Shown piece by piece: positions 1 to 9,029 of a stretch of 64,000 nucleotides of DNA (positions are counted from its first letter, which is position 1; each line of letters begins with the position of its first letter). Source of the DNA: Sphingomonas sp. Root710 (lineage in GTDB: Bacteria > Pseudomonadota > Alphaproteobacteria > Sphingomonadales > Sphingomonadaceae). A program made the translations under genes and the position numbers. The stretch covers positions 85,533-149,532 of the forward strand of contig NZ_LMIB01000018.1 in assembly GCF_001429065.1 (NCBI RefSeq), in the 5' to 3' direction. The notes below the pieces were generated by a model, which saw nothing but the letters and a program-made list of their open reading frames with translations, ran no database searches and had not been told where the DNA came from.

Positions 1-358
1 GGCCATGCACTTCGCGCGCGATCAGCAGCAGGCCGGTGACGGTCAGCGGCGGCACCGTCATGACGATGAGCTTCACGCCGAGCTCGAGCCCGAAGATCTT
101 CGCCATCGGCACGATCAGCAGGTCGACGCCCAGATTGCCCATCAGCGCCCATTGGAAACTGAAATAGCGGGTGAGCAGCGGCGAGGTGGGATCGGCGATC
201 TCGACCCGGTAGCGCCCCATATGCCCCATCAGGTCGATCAGCGGCGGCACTTCGGGGCGCAGCAGCGGAATGATCGAGATCAGTGCGAGGAAGGCGACAT
301 ACCAGTTGCTCGTCCACCAGCCGGACGGCGGAGTCACAGGTGGAGTCGAGCGGAACAT
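1..358 (-). CDS. Polytopic membrane protein, N-terminal part (cut by window edge)
   Basis: The ATG at 358 opens a frame that runs off the left edge, so only the first 119 residues are visible. An AAGGG about 9 nt upstream of the ATG supports this start. Hydrophobic stretches lie at about residues 18-36, 74-92 and 94-112, so it is a multi-spanning inner-membrane protein. It follows the STT3-like gene by 79 nt on the same strand, which suggests one transcript with the two genes upstream and a role in envelope or polysaccharide work. The family cannot be assigned from this fragment. It could be another GT-C-type protein, but nothing in the visible part proves it. Confidence 0.7.
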   Translation of the reverse strand, partial: MFRSTPPVTPPSGWWTSNWYVAFLALISIIPLLRPEVPPLIDLMGHMGRYRVEIADPTSPLLTRYFSFQWALMGNLGVDLLIVPMAKIFGLELGVKLIVMTVPPLTVTGLLLIAREVHG

Positions 359-437
359 CGGCATTGGCCCTTATGTCGGCGCGAAAGCCGGGGCAAGGCC
401 TGCTTCATTCGCTCCTTCCGAAGCGAAGAGCATCGAA

Positions 438-2198
438 TCAGGGAATTCGCCGCCACAGCTTGAGCTGGCTGCCGGGCAGCGGCACCGGTTTCAGCCAGGC
501 GGGCGGCCTGCCCGTAACGAGCCGCGCCATCAGCCCGTGCGGCGCGGCGGCGATGTAGATGCTGGCTTCGATGCCCTGCGGTTCGATCAGCACATGGCTC
601 ATGCCGCGCGCGCGCATGATCCGGTGCGCGACCTCGGGATCGCCCATGAAGGAATCGAGCACGCGGCGAATCGCGGCCTGATCGCGATGATGGCCGCTCC
701 CCGCATAGCTGTGCGGGGTCTTCACCAGCAGGTTCGGGGTGAGGTCGAGCCCGGTCAGGATATAGGTGGGCTTCATCGCTGCCAGCGCCGCGAAACGGTC
801 GCACGGTGCCCGGCATATCGGCAGGCTGCGGGGCGGCTCCGGATTCGGATCCTCGAGCACAACGAGGTTGGCCGCCAATAGCGCGCCGATCGGCGACAGC
901 GCCATGATCGCCGCGGCCGAGGCCAGGATGCGCGGCACGACATGGCGCCAGCGCCCGATCGCGTCGAGCAGCCGGGCGAGAAGATAGCCCGCGCCCGGCA
1001 GCGCACAGCCATGGGCGAAACCGCCCGCGCGCTGGACGAGGAGCGACACCGCATAAGCGGCGAGCATCAGCATGAGCATCGCCAGCCAGTTGCGCGCGCC
1101 GCTTGCCGTCGTGGCCCGCCGCCAGCCGAGCAGCGCCCCTGCGATCCCGATCAGCGGGAAACCGATCAGCATGGCGGCATTGGCGTTGGGCTGCCGCCAC
1201 ACCGGCATCCCCTCGGGCACGTTCTGGTACCAATAATGGCGCACCACCGGATCAAGCGCCGCGAAGGGCCCATGCAGGCAATCGGGCGCGGTGACGGCCA
1301 GCATGCCGACCCCGGTAATGGCGGCGAACGCCAGCAGCCCGATACGTGCGACCGGCCCCCGCGTCGCGACGAGCGGCATCAGCAACGCCGCCAGCGCGGG
1401 CGACGCGATCATCGGCCCGAACCAGGCCGGGCTGACCGCGTCGCAATAGGGTTGAGAATAAGCCGCACGGCCATGGAAGGCGGCGAACAACATTATGCCC
1501 GCCAGGGCCAGCGCGCCCGCGAACGCCCGGAAGCGCTGCGCCGCGTCGCGGTCCCCACCCTCGATCACGAATCGCACTGCCAGCAACAGGCCGATCGCCG
1601 CCGCCATCGGCAGCCCTTCGAGCGAGATGGCAAGCCACAGCGCCGCGCAAATTCCGGCGACGATGCCGCCGCGCCGGGCGCGGGGATCGAAGCAGGCGGC
1701 GATGGTGCTGAGGCCCAGCATCGTCTGCCAGCCATGATGATCGATGCGCAGCGGCATCACGTGGAACAACAATAGCGGCGTGGTCGCGGCGAGCAGGGTG
1801 GCGATCAGCGCGGCGCGGCGATCGGCCAGCCGCACGGTGGCGGTGGCGATCGCGACCATCGATCCGCCGAGCGTGATCAGCGGCACCAGACTGGCCGTCA
1901 CCCGCTCGGCGTCGGCTGTACCGAGCAACGGCTGGAAAAGCAGAATGAAAGCTGCCAGCGGCAGATCGACGATCCGCGACCAGTGCATCGCGACGCCGCC
2001 GGGCGGATCGATGCGATATTGGTGGACATCGAAAAAACTCTGCCCGCCCAGCCAGTCGCGCACCTCCTGCAGCCGCAGATAATCATCGGCGTCGAGCATC
2101 GCGAGATTGGCGATGGCGTCGCGCGACACGAACAGCAGGATCGCGCAGGCGAGCAGCCAGGCGGCCAGCACGCCGAGGCGAAATCGGGCGGGGGTCAT
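438..2198 (-). CDS. STT3/PglB-like GT-C family membrane protein
   Basis: The 586-residue protein has about a dozen hydrophobic segments over roughly its first 430 residues and a soluble C-terminal part. After the first membrane helix comes an acidic DADDY motif (residues 36-40) and further on a RIDHHGWQ motif. That layout recalls STT3/PglB/AglB oligosaccharyltransferases, where an acidic motif sits in the first external loop and a D-H-H motif in a later loop. By analogy it would move a sugar or oligosaccharide from a lipid carrier on the outer face of the inner membrane; the substrate is unknown. It lies 19 nt after the FAD enzyme on the same strand. The GT-C assignment is an inference from topology and motifs, and other lipid-linked sugar transferases remain possible. 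Confidence 0.6.
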   Translation of the reverse strand: MTPARFRLGVLAAWLLACAILLFVSRDAIANLAMLDADDYLRLQEVRDWLGGQSFFDVHQYRIDPPGGVAMHWSRIVDLPLAAFILLFQPLLGTADAERVTASLVPLITLGGSMVAIATATVRLADRRAALIATLLAATTPLLLFHVMPLRIDHHGWQTMLGLSTIAACFDPRARRGGIVAGICAALWLAISLEGLPMAAAIGLLLAVRFVIEGGDRDAAQRFRAFAGALALAGIMLFAAFHGRAAYSQPYCDAVSPAWFGPMIASPALAALLMPLVATRGPVARIGLLAFAAITGVGMLAVTAPDCLHGPFAALDPVVRHYWYQNVPEGMPVWRQPNANAAMLIGFPLIGIAGALLGWRRATTASGARNWLAMLMLMLAAYAVSLLVQRAGGFAHGCALPGAGYLLARLLDAIGRWRHVVPRILASAAAIMALSPIGALLAANLVVLEDPNPEPPRSLPICRAPCDRFAALAAMKPTYILTGLDLTPNLLVKTPHSYAGSGHHRDQAAIRRVLDSFMGDPEVAHRIMRARGMSHVLIEPQGIEASIYIAAAPHGLMARLVTGRPPAWLKPVPLPGSQLKLWRRIP

Positions 2199-2217
2199 GC
2201 CAAGGCCAACCCCAAAA

Positions 2218-3753
2218 TCACGCCGCGCGCTTGTCCGCGATCCGCGTCGGGACCAGCCGTTCGGACGTCAGCGCCGCCGCGACGCCCGCATCGTCGCCTT
2301 CGGCACCGGCCTCATGATATTCGGCATCCTCGTTGACCTGCCACACGTCATGGCGGCGCGTGCCCGCCGCGATGTTCCGCGCAGTGAGCATCGCGGTCAT
2401 CATCGCATGATCCTGATTATTGTAGCGATGCATCCCGTTTCGCCCGACGAAGTGCAGCGTCGGGTAGCGGGTCTCCAGTTCCTCGCGCACCGCCGCGACA
2501 TTGGCGGCATAGGCGTCGTCATAGACCGGATAGGCCTTTTCCTGGCGCACCACCGCGCCGCCGACGACATCGTCCGGATCGCACAGGCCGAGCTGCGCCA
2601 GTTCCTTCGTCGCCAGCGCGATCAGATCCTCGTTCGACGAGGACCACAGGCCGTCGCCTTCGAAGCAGAAATATTCGAGGCCGACGCAGGCAAGGCTGTC
2701 GTCGGGCACCATTTCGGGCGACCAGCTGCGGAAATTCTGGATGCGGCCGACCTGCACCTTGTCGTCGTGGATGTAGATCCAGTTGTCGGGGAACAGGTCC
2801 TCCGAGCGGATCATCAGCGCGACGGTCAGGAAATCGCGATAGCCGAGGTCCATCGCCTGCGGCAGGGACGCGGGCACCGGATGGACGCGCGCCGCCAGCT
2901 CGCGCATCGGCGCGGAGCTGATGACATGGTCGGCGGTCAGCATCGTCAGCCTTCCGTCCTCGCCGATCGCGGCGAAGCGCCAATAGCCGCCGGTCGCGTC
3001 CCATGACAGCTGATGGAGCTTGTGCCCCATCAGCAGGCTGTTGCCCTGTTCGATGATCCGGTCGCGCGCGGCGTCCCACATCATGCCGGGGCCCTTGCGC
3101 GGGTAGCGGAAATTCTCGAGCAGCGTCTTGGTCTCCATCCCGTCATTGGGACGCTTGTTGAGACCCAGCGAGCGCCGCACGCCGTCCCACACCGCCTTGC
3201 CTAGACTCAAACCCTTGATGCGCTGCGCCGCCCAGTCGGCCGACATTTCGTCGCACGGCATGCCCCACACCTTCTCGGTATAGGTCTTGAAGAAGATACC
3301 GAAGAGACGCGCGCCGAACTGGTTGACCACCCATTGTTCGAAGCTCTTCACATGCTTGTGGGGGAAGAGCTTCCAGCGGAAGAAGCTGGCCATGCACAGG
3401 GTCGACTGCCACAGGCCGAGATTGCGCAGCGCCTCGAAGGCGCGAAGCGGGTAGCTGTAGAATTTGCCGCGATAATAGATGCGGCTCATCCGCGGCCGTT
3501 CGATGAAGTCGTCGGGCAGCAACTCGTTCCACAGGTCGACCACCTCGCGCGACTTGGAGAAGAAGCGGTGGCCGCCGATGTCGAAGCGGAAGCCTTCATG
3601 CTCGACGGTCCGGCTGATCCCGCCGACCTGATGCGGATCCTTTTCGATCAGCTTGACCGAAAAGCCTTCCTTGCCGAGCATATAGCCGGCGGTCAGCCCC
3701 GCCGGGCCAGCACCGATAATCGCAACGTCAACATGGGTGGCGGCGCGGGGCAT
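2218..3753 (-). CDS. FAD-dependent oxidoreductase, UDP-galactopyranose-mutase/amine-oxidase-like
   Basis: A 511-residue protein starting MPRAATHVDV. The dinucleotide-binding motif IIGAGPAGL is at residues 12-20, an acidic residue ends beta-2 (LIEKDP), and a GGISRT/GGHRFF region follows, as in NAD(P)-binding Rossmann/amine-oxidase flavoproteins and UDP-galactopyranose mutases. It has no membrane segment, so it is probably cytoplasmic. It heads the minus-strand group with the STT3-like gene, so a sugar-nucleotide or lipid-linked-sugar substrate is a fair guess, but the substrate cannot be read from the sequence. Family assignment is firm; the reaction is not. Confidence 0.75.
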   Translation of the reverse strand: MPRAATHVDVAIIGAGPAGLTAGYMLGKEGFSVKLIEKDPHQVGGISRTVEHEGFRFDIGGHRFFSKSREVVDLWNELLPDDFIERPRMSRIYYRGKFYSYPLRAFEALRNLGLWQSTLCMASFFRWKLFPHKHVKSFEQWVVNQFGARLFGIFFKTYTEKVWGMPCDEMSADWAAQRIKGLSLGKAVWDGVRRSLGLNKRPNDGMETKTLLENFRYPRKGPGMMWDAARDRIIEQGNSLLMGHKLHQLSWDATGGYWRFAAIGEDGRLTMLTADHVISSAPMRELAARVHPVPASLPQAMDLGYRDFLTVALMIRSEDLFPDNWIYIHDDKVQVGRIQNFRSWSPEMVPDDSLACVGLEYFCFEGDGLWSSSNEDLIALATKELAQLGLCDPDDVVGGAVVRQEKAYPVYDDAYAANVAAVREELETRYPTLHFVGRNGMHRYNNQDHAMMTAMLTARNIAAGTRRHDVWQVNEDAEYHEAGAEGDDAGVAAALTSERLVPTRIADKRAA

Positions 3754-3827
3754 CTACTTGCGAACCTCTGAAATCCGGATGTGGTCGGACCATGGGCGAA
3801 GAGGCGCTAAAACATGGTTAACGCCGA

Positions 3828-5216
3828 CTAAAGGATCAGCGCCGCGTCCTGAGCGTAGGGCAGGTCGATGTGGAAGGTCGTCCCGATCGCCTCGCGCGTG
3901 TCGACGATGATCCGGCCATGATGCTTCTCGACGATGCTCTTGCAGATGGCGAGGCCGAGGCCCGTTCCCGCCTGACCGTTTTCCGAACCGCGATTCTCCT
4001 GCGCGAAACGGGTGAACAGGCGGCGGCGGAATTCGTCGGACATGCCCCGCCCATGGTCGATGACGCTGATCCGGACGCCGGCCGCACTCGTCCGCAGCCG
4101 GACGCGCACCCGGCTTCCCCGCTTCGAGAATTTCGAGGCGTTGGCCAGGAGGTTGCTCATCACCTGCAACAGCCGGTCGCGGTCGACCTCGATGATCACC
4201 GCTTCGCCGGGCACATCGAGATCGATCGAGATGCCCAGGCTCTGCGAATAGGGCAGGTTCTGCTCGACCGCCGAGGCGAGCAGCAAGGCGAGATCGGCGC
4301 GCTCGAAGCGGAAATCGATCGTCCCCGACTGGAGCTTGTCGACGTCGAGCAGGTCGTTCACCAGCCGGGTCAGCCGCTCGCTATTCTTGTGGGCCACGTC
4401 GATCAGCTCGATCGCGCGCGGCTCGGTCTGGCCGCCCGCGCCCGCGCGCAGCAAGCCGAGCGCGCCGCTGATCACCGTCAGCGGGGTGCGCAATTCATGA
4501 CTGACCGTAGCGATCAGTTCGTCCTTGAAGCGCGAGGCGTTGCGCTCGGTGGTGACGTTGCGCAGGCGGAACAGGAAATACTCGTCGGGAATGCGGATCC
4601 ATTCGGCGGCGATGATCGTGCCGTTGACCATCTGCCGCTCTCCCTTCGCCGGGGTGCGGCTGCGGATGCCGCTGGCGATCTGCTCGGCCAGCGCCGCCGG
4701 ATCGCCGGGGCCATAGTCGCCGCGATCGGCGAGCGCGCGGATCAGCGGCATCAGCTCGGCGCCACGCGCGAACAGCGCGGGCGGCAGGTCGAGCATCCGC
4801 AGGAAGGCGTCGTTCCACAAGCAGATATGCTGATCCCGGTCGATCAGCATCATGCCTTCGTCGAGATTGTCGAGCGCGGCCTTCACATGCGGCGGGAGAC
4901 CGCGGCGGCCCGCAGGGGCGGCCGACTCGTGGAATAGCCACATGCGGCCGGCCAGCCCGGGCTCGTCGACGCGCACGGCCTCGATCCGGTAAAGGCCTGG
5001 CCCGATCTGCGTCTCGGCGATCATCGGCTCGTCGTCATCCGCGGCATCATTGCCGGTCTGCGCGGCCAGCGCGGCGATGATCTCCTCCGATCCCGCATCG
5101 GCGGCGACGCCCAGCAGGGCACGTCCGCGTTCATTGGCGAAGGCCGTCCGCCGATCGGCGGCGATGAAGATGACGGGTATCGGCACATACGCAAAAAGCG
5201 AAATCGGCGGAGTCAC
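3828..5216 (-). CDS. PAS-domain sensor histidine kinase, orphan
   Basis: The frame is open further upstream, but the GTG at 5216 (protein beginning VTPPISLFAY) is preferred: a GGAG lies about 6 nt before it and the sequence further upstream is not protein-like. This gives 462 residues. A PAS-like domain covers about 10-95 and a second about 112-222. The HisKA H-box ATVSHELRTP carries the phospho-accepting His240. The HATPase domain shows the N-box (NLLANASKF), DHGRGM and GTGLGLAICKSIV. There is no transmembrane helix, so it should sense a cytoplasmic signal. No response regulator gene is adjacent, so its partner is elsewhere. It is transcribed away from the GT-C gene at 5427. Confidence 0.88.
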   Translation of the reverse strand: MTPPISLFAYVPIPVIFIAADRRTAFANERGRALLGVAADAGSEEIIAALAAQTGNDAADDDEPMIAETQIGPGLYRIEAVRVDEPGLAGRMWLFHESAAPAGRRGLPPHVKAALDNLDEGMMLIDRDQHICLWNDAFLRMLDLPPALFARGAELMPLIRALADRGDYGPGDPAALAEQIASGIRSRTPAKGERQMVNGTIIAAEWIRIPDEYFLFRLRNVTTERNASRFKDELIATVSHELRTPLTVISGALGLLRAGAGGQTEPRAIELIDVAHKNSERLTRLVNDLLDVDKLQSGTIDFRFERADLALLLASAVEQNLPYSQSLGISIDLDVPGEAVIIEVDRDRLLQVMSNLLANASKFSKRGSRVRVRLRTSAAGVRISVIDHGRGMSDEFRRRLFTRFAQENRGSENGQAGTGLGLAICKSIVEKHHGRIIVDTREAIGTTFHIDLPYAQDAALIL

Positions 5217-5426
5217 AATGTCTCCATGCCATGCCGCGTCGGCGGCGTATCCGCCACCGCACCGCACGCCTGCCCATCGCCATACATCGGCACGCCACCC
5301 TCCCCAACGAGTCGTCCCTATCAAGAGCGGCGTTAACCAAAAGTCGAGCCGGGTGTTATACGGGTGAGGCCGCAATCCGCGAATTAGCTGTTCACGGCGG
5401 CGCGCGCTTTGCCTAAGCGCGAGAGC

Positions 5427-7025
5427 ATGATCGCGCTACCCGCCCGAACCCGCTTCGCCATCGCCGCCGCGCTGATCGGGGTGATCGCGCTGGCGGCGCG
5501 CGGCTGGGCCATCTGGGCGGAGCCGATGTGGCTCGACGAAGGCTATAGCGCCTATGCCGCTTCGAAGGGCTGGGCTTTCCTGTGGCAGGTCGTACCCCGC
5601 TACGAGACGCACCCGCCCTTCTATTATTCTCTGCTCCGGGCGTGGACGCTGGTTGCGGGTGACGGGCTGGTCGCGCACCGGATGCTGGGGCTGGTTTGCG
5701 GACTCGCGACGTTGCCGGTCCTGGCCTTGGCCGCCCGGCGGCTGGCGCGGCTCAGCGGAGCAAATCCGGTGCCGGTGACGCTCGCGGCGCTCTTGCTGGC
5801 CGCCGTCTCGCCGATGCTGGTCGAGATGACCCGCGAGATCCGGCCTTATCCGTTGATGATCCTCGTTTATGCCTCGGCAACGCTGGCGCTGCTGGCGATC
5901 GCAGAGCGCCGCGCCGCGGGGCTGCCGCTCGCCGGGCGCGCCTTTGCCGGTTATCTGGCCTGCGCCGCGCTGATGCTGTGGCTCCACAATCTCGGGCCGC
6001 TCTACGCCGCCGCGCTTGGTCTTGCCTTGCTGTGCGTCGTGCGGGTCGAGACGATGTCCAAGGCCGACTGGCTGTGGCTGGCCGGCGGCCATCTCATCGT
6101 CCTCGTCATCTGGTCGCCCGCCCTGTTCATCCTGCTCGATCAGGCGCCGATGTGGGTGAAGGCGACCTGGCTGAAATGGTCGACGGTCGACCTGTGGCGG
6201 CGCGCGACGGTGATGTTCGCGGGGCCGCGCGACGACATGCGGATCGCGGCACTGGTCCTGGCGCTGCTCGGCGGTGCGGTGCTGCTCGCCGCGCGCGGCG
6301 GATGGCGGTTGCTCGCGGCGCTGCTGCTGCTCGGAGGCCTGCCGCTGGCAGTCTCGCTGATCGTCTCGGCGACGATCGCGCCGATCTTCATCATCCGCAC
6401 GATGACCCCGCTCGCCATCCCCGCGATCCTGTTGATGGCGTGCGGCGCGCATTGGCATCGCTGGCGCTTCGGCTGGGTGATTCCGGTCGCGGCGCTCGCC
6501 TGGATCACGGTCGAACAGGCGCGCATGGACCTCGCCGCGCGCGAGCGGCCAAAGCGCGACTGGTACCGGACGATGGAATGGCTCGCCCCCCGCTTCCGCC
6601 CCGGCGACGTGGTCTTCGCCTATCCTAATGAAGGCGCGCTGCCCTTCGATCGCGCGGTGCGCGACTATGGCCTGACGATACCGAGCCGCCCGATCCCGAC
6701 CGCGATTCCCAGCCTGAACCCGCCGCCGGGAAGCTGGTATGTCAGCGGATCGCGCGGCGTGCCCTCGCTAGACCGGGCGCATCTCCGTCTGATCGCCAAC
6801 GAACACGCGACCCGCGCGGTGCCGACGATCTGGCTGCTGCGCCTCGGCCCCTGGGCCTATGACAAGGGTGACGTGTTCCTGGACGAACTGTCGAAAGGCC
6901 GCGTCGAGGTGGGGCGGTTCAAGGATGGCGCGATCGATATTGTCGGGTTGCGAAAGCAAAGTTCCTCCCCTGTCATAGCAGGAGAGGGGGACCGTCCGCA
7001 GGACGGCGGAGAGGCGGCGCGGTAG
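5427..7025 (+). CDS. GT-C glycosyltransferase, PMT/ArnT-like (family 39 type)
   Basis: The ATG at 5427 is preferred over a TTG 18 nt upstream, giving 532 residues. The first periplasmic loop has the paired acidic motif WLDEGY (Asp37-Glu38) and then ETHPPFYYSLL (His62), the signature of PMT_2/ArnT-like transferases that use polyprenyl-phosphate sugars. About ten or more hydrophobic helices follow up to roughly residue 375, then a soluble C-terminal region. It should act at the periplasmic face of the inner membrane. About the last 21 residues, after IVGLRKQ, are encoded by a dispersed palindromic element (6962-7088) that also supplies the TAG stop, so the native C-terminus was probably shorter. 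Acceptor and donor are unknown. Confidence 0.8.
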   Translation: MIALPARTRFAIAAALIGVIALAARGWAIWAEPMWLDEGYSAYAASKGWAFLWQVVPRYETHPPFYYSLLRAWTLVAGDGLVAHRMLGLVCGLATLPVLALAARRLARLSGANPVPVTLAALLLAAVSPMLVEMTREIRPYPLMILVYASATLALLAIAERRAAGLPLAGRAFAGYLACAALMLWLHNLGPLYAAALGLALLCVVRVETMSKADWLWLAGGHLIVLVIWSPALFILLDQAPMWVKATWLKWSTVDLWRRATVMFAGPRDDMRIAALVLALLGGAVLLAARGGWRLLAALLLLGGLPLAVSLIVSATIAPIFIIRTMTPLAIPAILLMACGAHWHRWRFGWVIPVAALAWITVEQARMDLAARERPKRDWYRTMEWLAPRFRPGDVVFAYPNEGALPFDRAVRDYGLTIPSRPIPTAIPSLNPPPGSWYVSGSRGVPSLDRAHLRLIANEHATRAVPTIWLLRLGPWAYDKGDVFLDELSKGRVEVGRFKDGAIDIVGLRKQSSSPVIAGEGDRPQDGGEAAR

Positions 7026-7088
7026 CGCCGTTACCGGCGCCCCCTCCACCACACTTCGCGCGGTCCCCCTCCCCGTATCGGGGAGGAA
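6962..7088. repeat. Palindromic MITE/REP-like element with 9-bp terminal inverted repeats
   Basis: The ends TTCCTCCCC (6962-6970) and GGGGAGGAA (7080-7088) are perfect inverted repeats. An inner pair GGGGGACCG (6986-6994) and CGGTCCCCC (7061-7069) is also perfect, and the centre is a GC-rich palindrome around 7016-7041. It overlaps the 3' end of the glycosyltransferase gene and ends just after the argG stop, so as RNA it could also serve as a terminator between these convergent genes. No transposase is encoded. Confidence 0.7.
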
Positions 7089-7095
7089 TCAGAAA

Positions 7096-8313
7096 TCACC
7101 GCCCGTCCCGACGCCCCAACAACCGCAGGCGGAGCGCGTTGAGCTTGATGAAGCCCGCGGCGTCGCGCTGGTCATAGGCGCCGGCGTCGTCTTCGAAAGT
7201 GACGACCTTTTCCGAATAGAGCGTGTTCGGCGACTTGCGGCCGACGACATAGACGCCGCCTTTGTAGAGCTTGAGCCGGACGGTGCCGGTGACCTTCTCC
7301 TGGCTATGGTCGATCGCGGCCTGGAGCATCTCGCGCTCGGGGCTGAACCAGAAGCCGTTGTAGATCAGCTCGGCATAGCGCGGGGCCAGCTCGTCCTTCA
7401 GATGCGCCGCGCCGCGATCCAGCGTGATCTGCTCGATGCCGCGATGGGCGAGGTGATAGATGGTGCCGCCCGGGGTCTCGTACATGCCGCGCGACTTCAT
7501 GCCGACGAAGCGGTTCTCGACCAGATCGAGCCGGCCGATGCCGTGCTTGCGGCCATATTCGTTGAGCGTTTCGAGCAGGGTCGCCGGGCTCATTCCCACG
7601 CCATTGATCGCGACGCCGTCACCGCGCTCGAAATCGATCGTGATGAACTCGGGCGCGTCGGGGGCGTCCTCGGGGTTGACGGTGCGCGAATAGACATAGT
7701 CGGGCACCTCCTCCCACGGATCCTCGAGCACCTTACCCTCGGACGAAGTGTGGAGCATGTTCGCGTCGGTCGAGAAGGGCGATTCGCCGCGCTTGTCCTT
7801 GGGCACCGGAATCTGGTGGGCCTCGGCGAAGGCGATCAGCGCGGTGCGGCTGGTCAGGTCCCATTCGCGCCATGGCGCGATCACGCGGATGTCGGGGGCG
7901 AGGCCATAATAGCCAAGCTCGAAGCGGACCTGGTCATTGCCCTTGCCGGTCGCGCCATGGCTGACCGCATCGGCCCCGACCATCCGGGCGATCTCGATCT
8001 GGCGCTTGGCGATCAGCGGGCGGGCGATCGAGGTGCCGAGCAGATAAAGGCCTTCATAGAGCGCGTTGGCGCGCATCATCGGGAAGACATAATCCTTCAC
8101 GAACTCCTCGCGGAGATCGTCGATGAAGATGTGCTTGTCGGGCACGCCCATCAGCTTCGCCTTGGCGCGGGCGGGCTCCAGCTCCTCACCCTGGCCGAGA
8201 TCGGCGGTGAAGGTGACGACCTCGCACTGATAGGTCTGCTGCAGCCATTTGAGGATCACGCTCGTGTCGAGCCCCCCCGAAAAGGCCAGCACCACCTTCT
8301 TCACGTCGCTCAT
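7096..8313 (-). CDS. argG: Argininosuccinate synthase
   Basis: Joins citrulline and aspartate using ATP to make argininosuccinate, the next-to-last step of arginine synthesis, in the cytoplasm. The start at 8313 ([18 protein letters not shown]) matches the family; the open frame upstream is not conserved-looking. The ATP-pyrophosphatase loop AFSGGLDTS is at residues 10-18. Later hallmarks such as [13 protein letters not shown] and the [20 protein letters not shown] region are intact. Its 405 residues are the usual length. It stands alone on the minus strand, convergent with the glycosyltransferase and divergent from the EF-hand genes. Confidence 0.97.
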   Translation of the reverse strand: MSDVKKVVLAFSGGLDTSVILKWLQQTYQCEVVTFTADLGQGEELEPARAKAKLMGVPDKHIFIDDLREEFVKDYVFPMMRANALYEGLYLLGTSIARPLIAKRQIEIARMVGADAVSHGATGKGNDQVRFELGYYGLAPDIRVIAPWREWDLTSRTALIAFAEAHQIPVPKDKRGESPFSTDANMLHTSSEGKVLEDPWEEVPDYVYSRTVNPEDAPDAPEFITIDFERGDGVAINGVGMSPATLLETLNEYGRKHGIGRLDLVENRFVGMKSRGMYETPGGTIYHLAHRGIEQITLDRGAAHLKDELAPRYAELIYNGFWFSPEREMLQAAIDHSQEKVTGTVRLKLYKGGVYVVGRKSPNTLYSEKVVTFEDDAGAYDQRDAAGFIKLNALRLRLLGRRDGR

Positions 8314-8408
8314 TATCGTCTCCAACCCGCCCCATATCGGCGCGCGGCCCTTGCCATGCGGGGGCGCGGCATTCAAGCTCTAGCGCCGTTCGAAGTCCGG
8401 AGAGTTGC

Positions 8409-8885
8409 ATGCGTGTCCTGCTGGCCCTTGCCGCGTTGGCCCTGTCGGCCGCCGCCTCGGCGCAGGAGCTGCCGATGACCCGCGAGGGGCTCGACAGCGC
8501 GATCGGCCAATATTTCGCCGGGGCTGACCGCAATGGCGACGGCCGGCTCGACCGCGAGGAGACCGCCGCGATCCTCGGCTTCGCCCGCTCGATGCTGACG
8601 GCGCGGCGCGACGCGGAGCCTTTCATTCTCGACACGGGACCCGATGGCCGCCCCCGGCTATCGCTCAACGAAAATGGTCCGCTGAGCCAGGGTGGCATGG
8701 CCGACATGCTCTACCGGCGAACCGACGCCGATGGCGACGGCGCGCTTTCGCTGGCCGAGGTTCGCGCCGCCGGGCGCGAGGCGTTCGACCTCGCCGACCG
8801 CGACCATGACGGGATATTGGACGATCAGGAGCGCGAAGCGGCAAAGAAGAAGATCGGGCTGCTGAGCAAGGTCTTCGGAGGCTGA
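8409..8885 (+). CDS. Exported EF-hand calcium-binding protein
   Basis: A 158-residue protein whose N-terminus (MRVLLALAALALSAAASAQ) is a Sec signal peptide with an ASAQ cleavage site, so it is probably periplasmic. Three EF-hand loops are visible: residues 40-51 (DRNGDGRLDREE), 106-117 (DADGDGALSLAE) and 130-141 (DRDHDGILDDQE), each with the expected acidic or Asn ligands at positions 1, 3, 5 and 12. Its function is not known beyond likely calcium binding. It is followed in the same direction by another EF-hand gene at 9030. The two are the same kind of protein but not close copies. Confidence 0.85.
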   Translation: MRVLLALAALALSAAASAQELPMTREGLDSAIGQYFAGADRNGDGRLDREETAAILGFARSMLTARRDAEPFILDTGPDGRPRLSLNENGPLSQGGMADMLYRRTDADGDGALSLAEVRAAGREAFDLADRDHDGILDDQEREAAKKKIGLLSKVFGG

Positions 8886-9029
8886 TCGACATTTCAACTT
8901 GGAAATAACGATTTCAGCGTCGAACTATCGCCGCAAGATTCGCGTTCTAGACCCCATCTCAGGGCGGATCGGCCTTTCCCTGTTGTGCCCGGTCCGCCCA
9001 CCTGTTCGCTTATCTGAAGGATGCCGCTG

